From Croceibacterium_A sp044506885 (lineage in GTDB: Bacteria; Pseudomonadota; Alphaproteobacteria; Sphingomonadales; Sphingomonadaceae): a stretch of 64,000 nt of DNA. The DNA is taken from the NCBI GenBank assembly GCA_044506885.1, contig JBIQKC010000007.1, positions 17,813 to 81,812 of the forward strand, read 5' to 3'. The notes below the pieces were generated by a model. The model did no database searches. It saw only the letters and a list, made by a program, of their open reading frames with translations, and had not been told where the DNA came from. Shown one piece after another: positions 58,417 to 64,000 of the stretch; positions within the stretch are counted from its first letter, which is position 1; each line of letters opens with the position of its first letter. The position numbers were made by a program, and so were the translations under genes.

Positions 58417-59178
58417 ATGGCCGACCGGACCCAGCCCGTTGCCGCGATAGAGGACGGCATTGCCGCCGCGCAGGCGTGGTGGCGCGAAGCAGGAGTGGAC
58501 TTCGCATTCGGGGACGAGCCGCGAGCGTGGCTGGTCGAGCCGGAGGACGCCGCCGCCCCGCAACCCCGCCAGGCATCCGCCGAAGCGCCCCCGTCCCCGC
58601 CCCAGCTGCCCCCGATCGGCGGCAACCGGACGACATGGCCGCGCGATCTGGCCGCGTTCCGGCAGTGGTGGCTCGATGAGCCGACATTGGACGGCGGCGG
58701 CCTTTCCCCGCGCGTGGCCCCTGCGGGAGAGCCCGGCGGCGCGCTGATGGTGCTCGTCCCGATGCCGGAGGCGGAAGACCGCGAGCGCCTGCTTGCCAGC
58801 GTGCAGGGCCGCCTCATCGCCGGGTTCATCGAGGCGACCGGGCTCGGCACCGCTTCGGTCTATCTCGCCAGCGCCCTGCCGCGCCATACGCCGCTGCCCA
58901 ACTGGGCCGGGCTCGATGCCGGCGGCCTCGGAGAGGTGCTGGCGCACCACATCGCCCTCGCCGCCCCGCGCAGGCTGCTCGTGCTCGGCAGGAGCATCCT
59001 GCCGCTGCTGGGGCACGATCCGGCGCAAGGCTCTCCCGTCCCGAGTCAAATCGCGATTCAAGGCCGGGAGTTGCCGATGTTGGCGAGCTTCGGGCCGGAT
59101 CGCCTGCTGCAAAGCGCGAAGCTGCGCGCCGGACTGTGGCGGCGCTGGCTCGACTGGACGGATGACGACAGCGAATGA
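58417..59178 (+). CDS. Uracil-DNA glycosylase-like protein lacking Fe-S cysteines
   Basis: A 253-aa protein with a Pro-rich N-terminal half (residues 45-70). The C-terminal half follows the outline of family 4 uracil-DNA glycosylases: MVLVPMPEAEDRERL for the GEAPG-type motif, GRLIAGFIEATGL, YLASALPRHTP, and APRRLLVLGRSILPLLG. There is no cysteine in the whole protein, so the four-Cys cluster of family 4 is missing, and the catalytic motif is altered. It is translationally coupled to the lytic transglycosylase (ATGA). Activity on DNA is doubtful. Confidence 0.72.
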   Translation: MADRTQPVAAIEDGIAAAQAWWREAGVDFAFGDEPRAWLVEPEDAAAPQPRQASAEAPPSPPQLPPIGGNRTTWPRDLAAFRQWWLDEPTLDGGGLSPRVAPAGEPGGALMVLVPMPEAEDRERLLASVQGRLIAGFIEATGLGTASVYLASALPRHTPLPNWAGLDAGGLGEVLAHHIALAAPRRLLVLGRSILPLLGHDPAQGSPVPSQIAIQGRELPMLASFGPDRLLQSAKLRAGLWRRWLDWTDDDSE

Positions 59179-60929
59179 GACCCTGGCTTCCCGCGCTCGC
59201 GGCCCTGCTCTACACCACGCTGGCCAGTCCGGCGGCCGCCGCAACGGCGCGCGAGTATTTTTCCGCCCGCATCGCGCAGAACCCGATGCCCCCGCAGCTT
59301 GAGCGGCAGGACCGCGACTATTACGCGGCCGTCTTCGCCGCCATCGAGCGGCAGGACTGGGCCGGCGCGGCATCGCTGCTGGCGCAGCGGGGCGATGGAC
59401 TGCTGCATCCCGTGGCGCGGGCGGAACTCTATCTCGCCGCCAATTCCCCGCGTGTCGAGCTGGGGCAGATCCAGGCCTGGCTGGAGCGCGGCCGCAGCCT
59501 GCCGCAGGCCGAGCGGCTCGGCCGGCTCGGGCTGCGTCGTGGCGCAACGGCGATGCCGGATCTGCCCGGCGTCCGGCAGTTCCGCTCGACCGGCGGCATC
59601 ACCAAGCGGGTCCGCCCCCGCTCGGTGGACGACGGCACGATGCCCGCCTCGATCGGTTCCGCGATTCTCGAACGCATCACCAACGACGATCCCGACGGCG
59701 CGCGCCAGCTTCTCGACGGCATCGACGCTTCGCTCAGCCCCGAGGCGCGCGCCGAATGGCGCCAGCGGGTGGCGTGGAGCTACTACATCGAAAACCGCGA
59801 TCTCGAAGCAATGGCGATGGCGCAATCGGTCGGCGGCATGCCCGGAGCGTGGGCGGCCGAGGCCGAATGGACCGCAGGGCTCGCGGCATGGCGGCTCGGC
59901 GATTGCGACCAGTCGGGCGCGGCGTTCGAGCGTTCCGCCCACGGAGCGATCAACCCGGAGCTGCGCAGCGCGGCGCTGTACTGGGCCGCCCGCTCCTCGT
60001 TGCGGTGCCGCCAGCCGGACCGCGCCACGCGGCTCCTGCACACCGCCGCCTCCGCCGACGAGACGCTCTATGGCATGCTCGCCGTCGAGCAGCTCGGCAT
60101 CGCCTTGCCCGAGCGTGTCGCCGGAGCGGACTTCAGCGATGCCGACTGGCGCAGGCTCGGCGGGATCGAGAACGTCCGCATCGCGGTGGCGCTGGCCGAA
60201 ATCGGCCGCGACACGCTGGCCAGCGAAGTCCTGCTGCACCAGTCGCGGATCGGGGATCCGGGCGATTACGAAGCGCTTTCGCGCCTCGCCCGCGAGCTTG
60301 GGCTGCCTTCGACCCAGCTCTACATGGCGCACAACGCGCCGAACGGCGGCTCGGCGCACCCGGCTTCCTACTATCCCGCGCCGAAATGGGCCCCGGTCAA
60401 CGGCTGGCGCGTCGATCCGGCGCTGGCCTACGCCCATGCCCTCCAGGAATCGGATTTCCGCGCCAACGCCGTCAGCCCGGCCAATGCGCAGGGACTGATG
60501 CAGATCACGCCGATCACCGTGCGCCAGCATGCCCCCCAGTTGGGGCTCGGCGCAACGCAGGTGAATATCTTCGATCCGGGGGTGAACCTCGCCTTCGGGC
60601 AGCAGAATCTCGAAATGCTGCGCGACAGCGCGGCGACGGGCGGCGCGCTGCCGAAGATCATGGCCGCCTACAACGCCGGGCTGACCCCGGTTACCCGCTG
60701 GAACAGCGAGGTCAACGATCAGGGCGATCCGCTGCTGTACATGGAATCGCTCCCCTATTGGGAAACGCGCGGCTATGTGGCGATCGTCATGCGCAACTAC
60801 TGGATGTACGAACGTCAGGCGCGCGCGCCTTCGGCCAGCCGGGTGGCGCTGGCGCAGAACGCCTGGCCGGCCTTTCCCGGCGCCGCGCCCGAGAGCGGGC
60901 GCGTGTACCTGAACGCCCGAGCCGATTGA
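59175..60929 (+). CDS. Soluble lytic murein transglycosylase (Slt70-like)
   Basis: A 584-aa exported protein with a signal peptide (residues 1-20). An alpha-helical superhelix of TPR-like repeats (about 40-390) precedes the SLT domain. Its catalytic Glu425 is in ALQESDFRANAVS, then ANAQGLMQITP and AAYNAGLTPVTRW. It cuts peptidoglycan glycan strands to 1,6-anhydro products. Start overlaps the preceding gene by 4 bp. Confidence 0.94.
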   Translation: MRPWLPALAALLYTTLASPAAAATAREYFSARIAQNPMPPQLERQDRDYYAAVFAAIERQDWAGAASLLAQRGDGLLHPVARAELYLAANSPRVELGQIQAWLERGRSLPQAERLGRLGLRRGATAMPDLPGVRQFRSTGGITKRVRPRSVDDGTMPASIGSAILERITNDDPDGARQLLDGIDASLSPEARAEWRQRVAWSYYIENRDLEAMAMAQSVGGMPGAWAAEAEWTAGLAAWRLGDCDQSGAAFERSAHGAINPELRSAALYWAARSSLRCRQPDRATRLLHTAASADETLYGMLAVEQLGIALPERVAGADFSDADWRRLGGIENVRIAVALAEIGRDTLASEVLLHQSRIGDPGDYEALSRLARELGLPSTQLYMAHNAPNGGSAHPASYYPAPKWAPVNGWRVDPALAYAHALQESDFRANAVSPANAQGLMQITPITVRQHAPQLGLGATQVNIFDPGVNLAFGQQNLEMLRDSAATGGALPKIMAAYNAGLTPVTRWNSEVNDQGDPLLYMESLPYWETRGYVAIVMRNYWMYERQARAPSASRVALAQNAWPAFPGAAPESGRVYLNARAD

Positions 60930-60942
60930 GAGGGGCCGACCG

Positions 60943-61470
60943 ATGGCCGTCGACGAAAGCCGGACCTTCCGGCCGATCAACATTGCCCTGCTGACCGTAT
61001 CCGACACGCGCGGGCCGGAAGAGGACACGTCCGGCGATATTCTGGCCGAACGCATCCTGGCCGCGGGGCACAACCTTGCCGACCGCGCCATCGAGACGGA
61101 CGATGCCGACCGGCTCGTCGCCCGCTTCGACCGCTGGATCGACGACCCGGGGATCGATGCGATCGTTTCGACCGGCGGCACCGGGCTCACCGGCCGCGAC
61201 GTGACTCCGGAAGCGCTGGACCGCGTCAAGGACAAGGACATCGAAGGCTTCGGCGAACTGTTCCGCTGGATCAGCTACAAGACCATCGGCACCAGCACCG
61301 TCCAGTCGCGCGCCTGCGCGGTGCTGGCGCGCGGAACCTACATCTTCGCCCTGCCCGGCTCCAACGGCGCGGTGAAGGACGGCTGGGACGGCATCCTCGC
61401 CGAACAGCTCGACAGCCGCAACCGGCCCTGCAACTTCGTCGAGCTGATGCCGCGTCTGAGAGAGACGTAG
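60943..61470 (+). CDS. moaB: Molybdenum cofactor biosynthesis protein MoaB
   Basis: A 175-aa MoaB/MogA-type protein. INIALLTVSDTRGPEEDTSG, IVSTGGTGLTGRDVTPEAL and FALPGSNGAVKDGWDGIL are the family motifs that bind molybdopterin. It adenylates molybdopterin in cofactor synthesis. It lies 13 bp after the transglycosylase gene; no other moa genes are in the window. Confidence 0.94.
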   Translation: MAVDESRTFRPINIALLTVSDTRGPEEDTSGDILAERILAAGHNLADRAIETDDADRLVARFDRWIDDPGIDAIVSTGGTGLTGRDVTPEALDRVKDKDIEGFGELFRWISYKTIGTSTVQSRACAVLARGTYIFALPGSNGAVKDGWDGILAEQLDSRNRPCNFVELMPRLRET

Positions 61471-61555
61471 GGCGCGAGGCTGCAAGATTCTCGTCGGTGC
61501 GGGCGAAACCATGCGGCGACGCCTGGCGAATTCCGGCCTGTTGCGCCGCGTATAT

Positions 61556-61570
61556 GTTCTCTCTATGTTC
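61556..61570 (+). promoter_or_regulatory. LexA box (GTTC-N7-GTTC)
   Basis: GTTCTCTCTATGTTC matches the alphaproteobacterial LexA operator GTTC-N7-GTTC exactly. It ends 6 bp before the ATG of the radical SAM gene at 61577, overlapping the expected ribosome-binding region and close to the promoter, so LexA binding would block expression. No second copy was noticed elsewhere in the window. Confidence 0.68.
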
Positions 61571-61576
61571 AATTGA

Positions 61577-62656
61577 ATGAAACCGCCAGGTCCAGTTCGC
61601 GGGCGCGGCGCGCAATCCGGCGCGGCGCCTCTGCGTTTCGGTCTCGCCGAACGTGAAGCAGACGGAGACTGGCAGGATGCGATGGAGACCGTCGACGGGG
61701 CCGCGCCTCCCATCCGGACGACGGTGACGGAGGAGCACCCGAAGACGATCGTCACTTTCAACCATTCGCCCGACATCGGTTTCGACCGTTCGGTCAACGC
61801 CTATCGCGGCTGCGAGCATGGGTGCATCTACTGCTTCGCGCGCCCGACCCATGCCTTTCACGATCTGTCGCCGGGGCTGGATTTCGAGACCCGGCTGTTC
61901 GCCAAGCCCGATGCCGCGCGCCTGCTGCGCGAGACGTTCGCCCGGCCGCGCTACCAGCCGCGGCCGATCGCCATGGGCACCAACACCGACCCCTATCAGC
62001 CGATAGAGGGGCGTTACCGCATCACGCGCTCGCTGCTGGAAGTCTGCCTGGACGCGCGCCATCCGGTGACGATCACCACCAAGTCCGACCGTGTGCTGCG
62101 CGATCTCGATCTGCTGGCGGAACTGGCCGCGAAACGGCTGGCGGCGGTGGCCGTCTCCGTGACGTCGCTCGATGCACGGCTTTCGGGCCTGCTCGAACCG
62201 CGCGCGCCGGCGCCCGCCAAGCGGCTCGCCGCACTCGGCCGGCTGGCGGACGCGGGCGTGCCGACGCATTGTTCGATCGCTCCGGTCATCCCCGCGATTA
62301 CCGATTCGCACATGGAAGAGATCGTCGCCCGCGCCGCAACGCTCGGCGTTCCTTCGGCGGGCTGGATCCCGCTGCGCCTTCCCTACGAAGTCGCACCCTT
62401 GTTCCGCGAATGGCTGGCGATGCACTTCCCCGAACGGGCGGAAAAGGTCATGGCCATCGTCCGCTCGATACGCGGCGGACGCGACAACGATCCACGCTTC
62501 TTCACGCGTATGCGGCCGAGTGGTGTGTGGGCCGAGATGTTTCGCGCGCGCTTCCGCCTCGCCTGCAAGCGCGCTGGTATCGGCAAGGCGCGACTGGAGC
62601 TCGATTGCGGCCAGTTCCGGCGACCGTCGGCGGGCGCGCAGCTCCAGTTGTTCTAG
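61577..62656 (+). CDS. PA0069-family radical SAM protein
   Basis: A 359-aa radical SAM protein. The cluster ligands are Cys79, Cys83 and Cys86 in YRGCEHGCIYCFARP; MGTNTDPYQPIEG and VTITTKSDRVLRDLDLL follow as in the SplB-related PA0069 family. Spore photoproduct lyase, a DNA repair enzyme, is a distant relative. The LexA box directly in front suggests induction by DNA damage. The reaction is unknown. Confidence 0.91.
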   Translation: MKPPGPVRGRGAQSGAAPLRFGLAEREADGDWQDAMETVDGAAPPIRTTVTEEHPKTIVTFNHSPDIGFDRSVNAYRGCEHGCIYCFARPTHAFHDLSPGLDFETRLFAKPDAARLLRETFARPRYQPRPIAMGTNTDPYQPIEGRYRITRSLLEVCLDARHPVTITTKSDRVLRDLDLLAELAAKRLAAVAVSVTSLDARLSGLLEPRAPAPAKRLAALGRLADAGVPTHCSIAPVIPAITDSHMEEIVARAATLGVPSAGWIPLRLPYEVAPLFREWLAMHFPERAEKVMAIVRSIRGGRDNDPRFFTRMRPSGVWAEMFRARFRLACKRAGIGKARLELDCGQFRRPSAGAQLQLF

Positions 62657-62776
62657 AACTGCAACAAACTCTGGGAAAAAGCGCATCAGGAAAGCATTGT
62701 TGCGCGCGTTCTTACTTCTCCCCGGAACGATTTCCATCAATACGAGTATTCCCATCGTCGTGCGGCTTGCATCACG

Positions 62777-62795
62777 GACGCATGAGGGATGCGTC
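62777..62795 (+). promoter_or_regulatory. 5' leader hairpin of the ompA-like gene
   Basis: GACGCAT-GAGGG-ATGCGTC is a perfect 7-bp stem with a 5-nt loop, ending 30 bp before the ATG at 62826 and just before the AAGGGG ribosome site (62811-62816). It could stabilise the leader or affect translation. The rest of the 169-bp gap is probably promoter. Confidence 0.45.
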
Positions 62796-62825
62796 TGGGC
62801 TGCCCGAGCTAAGGGGAATACCGAA

Positions 62826-63935
62826 ATGCGTAAAATTGCACTGGGGATCGCGACTGCGACTGTCGCCATTGCGACGCCCGCCGTCGCCGGTGATGGCCAG
62901 AGCTACGTCGGCATCGAAGGCGGCGTAATCTTTCCTGAGGACTTCACCCTCGAAGAGCAGGCGGCGGGCCTCGATGTCGCCGTCGAACCGAAGAAGAGGG
63001 GTTGGGAAGCCGACATTCTCGTCGGTCATGATTTTGGCGGGTTCCGCCTCGAAGGCGAAGCCGGCTACAAGGACTTCGGCATCGACACCGTGCGTACGCC
63101 GGCCGGAACGCCCGGTCTGGGTCAGGCCGCGACTGCTGTTGACGGCGGCGTCAGCATCTTTTCCGCGATGTTGAACCTGCTGCTGGACTTCGGCGGCAAT
63201 GACGGCGTCGGGCTGTCTCTCGGCGGCGGCGCAGGCGTGGCGAGCGTCGATGTCGACGCTGCCGGCGGTGGCGTCAATCTGATGGATTCGAAGGACAAGG
63301 CCTTTGCCTGGCAGGGCATCGCCGCGTTCCGCGTTCCCGTCAGCGACAAAGTCGACCTTGGGTTGAAGTATCGCTATTTCAACGTTGAGAACGCCGATCT
63401 GGTCGATGGTTTTGGCCGCGCGCACGAAACCGACCTGACAACCCATTCGGTGCTGGCATCGCTGCTGGTGAACTTCGGCGGTTCGGCTCCGCCGCCTCCG
63501 CCGCCACCGCCTCCGCCTCCGCCGCCGCCTCCCCCGCCGCCTCCGCCCCCACCGCCTCCGCCGCCGCCGCCGCCGGTCGCGCAGTGCAACCAGGGGCCCT
63601 ACATCGTGTTCTTCGACTGGGATAAGTCGGACATCACGGCAGAGGCTGCGACCATCCTCAACAATGCGGTCACCGCCTACGGCAACTGCGGCACCGCCGC
63701 GATCATGCTCGCCGGCCACACCGACCGTTCGGGCTCGACCCAGTACAACATGGGCCTGGCCGAGCGGCGCAACGCCAGCGTGCGCGATTACCTGACCGGA
63801 CGCGGCATCCCCGATGCCCGCATCTCCAGCCAGGCCTTCGGCGAAAGCATGCCCCGCGTGCCCACCGCAGACGGCGTGCGTGAGCTGCAAAACCGCCGGG
63901 TCGAGATCTCCTACGGCCCAGGCTCCGGCAGCTAA
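62826..63935 (+). CDS. OmpA-family outer-membrane protein with a 29-proline linker
   Basis: A 369-aa protein, start at the ATG at 62826 after an AAGGGG site. Signal peptide at residues 1-21. Residues 25-220 form an OmpA-like beta barrel (YVGIEGGVIFPEDF, DLGLKYRYFNVENADL, LASLLVNFGG). A run of 29 prolines (63489-63575) links it to the OmpA C-terminal domain (residues 251-369), with AGHTDRSGSTQYNMGLAERR and LQNRRVEISY for peptidoglycan binding. The proline run would need EF-P for translation. Two cysteines follow it (CNQGPY and GNCGTA). Confidence 0.94.
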   Translation: MRKIALGIATATVAIATPAVAGDGQSYVGIEGGVIFPEDFTLEEQAAGLDVAVEPKKRGWEADILVGHDFGGFRLEGEAGYKDFGIDTVRTPAGTPGLGQAATAVDGGVSIFSAMLNLLLDFGGNDGVGLSLGGGAGVASVDVDAAGGGVNLMDSKDKAFAWQGIAAFRVPVSDKVDLGLKYRYFNVENADLVDGFGRAHETDLTTHSVLASLLVNFGGSAPPPPPPPPPPPPPPPPPPPPPPPPPPPPPVAQCNQGPYIVFFDWDKSDITAEAATILNNAVTAYGNCGTAAIMLAGHTDRSGSTQYNMGLAERRNASVRDYLTGRGIPDARISSQAFGESMPRVPTADGVRELQNRRVEISYGPGSGS

Positions 63936-63963
63936 GGCCAAATCTCGCACACACACAAACAGA

Positions 63964-64000
63964 GGGGCCGGGAGATACTCTCTCCCGGCCCCTTCGTTTT
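63964..64000 (+). terminator. Rho-independent terminator of the ompA-like gene
   Basis: GGGGCCGGGAGA (63964-63975) pairs perfectly with TCTCCCGGCCCC (63981-63992) around a 5-nt loop, followed by TTCGTTTT at the window end. It lies 29 bp past the stop at 63935 and is the clearest intrinsic terminator in the window. Confidence 0.9.

Noticed and set aside
62172..62825. N-terminal extension of the OmpA-like frame over the radical SAM gene
   Set aside because: The extension lacks a signal peptide and homology; the ATG at 62826 has a ribosome site and a clear signal peptide.
1..64000. CRISPR arrays, rRNA or tRNA genes, prophage or complete insertion sequences
   Set aside because: No regularly spaced repeats, no rRNA-like or cloverleaf sequence noticed, and no transposase, integrase or phage structural gene was recognised by reading.

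Overview
The window is a GC-rich stretch of bacterial chromosome, packed with genes, from an alphaproteobacterium of the order Sphingomonadales, probably an Erythrobacteraceae or Sphingomonadaceae member. The pointers are the sdhC-sdhD-sdhA order, the exosortase A (XrtA) exopolysaccharide locus with its order-typical companions, a GTTC-N7-GTTC LexA box, a glucose-fructose-oxidoreductase-like and CE15 gene pair, and frequent ATGA/GTGA stop-start overlaps. No rRNA, tRNA, CRISPR array, prophage or complete insertion sequence was seen. Placement is by gene content only.

Positions 1-6200: a BlaI-type repressor with an M56 (BlaR1-like) sensor protease cut by the window edge; FMN-dependent L-lactate dehydrogenase; a nitric-oxide-type stress module (YeaR-like cupin, three-helix membrane protein, group III truncated globin, divergent Rrf2/NsrR-like regulator); a periplasmic cyclophilin; a ParD/ParE toxin-antitoxin pair. 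Positions 6263-15000: sdhCDA without sdhB, then a chain of plus-strand genes: SDR, subclass B3 metallo-beta-lactamase, prmA, DUF2459 protein, Gfo/Idh/MocA oxidoreductase and CE15 glucuronoyl esterase. Positions 15000-26500: a coupled minus-strand group (recN, lipoprotein, monooxygenase-like protein, ligA, glycine-rich peptide), PilZ, bamD, polyprenyl synthase, chorismate mutase, and a PepSY / response regulator / sensor kinase group.

Positions 26500-48000 form the most coherent system. A Uup-like ABC-F ATPase and an RpfF-like synthase of the diffusible signal factor (DSF) family lead into an XrtA locus. On the minus strand run polysaccharide export, chain-length control, tyrosine autokinase, outer-membrane barrel, ATPase, deacetylase, FemAB protein, glycosyltransferase, exosortase A fused to EpsI, and an asparagine-synthase-like amidotransferase. 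Beside it lies a small-molecule or acyl-transfer module: PLP decarboxylase, acyl-CoA ligase, a FemAB-like transferase, an acyl carrier protein and two XrtA hydrolases fused into one reading frame across a repeat. No PEP-CTERM substrate protein was recognised in the window, so the sorted cargo is probably encoded elsewhere.

Positions 47800-64000 hold housekeeping genes: an RlmD/TrmA-type RNA methyltransferase, NAD(P)H-hydrate repair enzyme, ilvD, N-formylglutamate amidohydrolase, ispE, a TPR sulfotransferase, ETF-ubiquinone oxidoreductase, a cysteine-free uracil-DNA-glycosylase-like protein, a lytic transglycosylase, moaB, a radical SAM protein behind a LexA box, and an OmpA-family porin with a 29-proline linker and a strong terminator. 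A 266-bp element with 32-bp terminal inverted repeats sits upstream of ispE; its 13-bp end motif recurs alone near rrf2 and recN. REP-type palindromes occur inside two reading frames.
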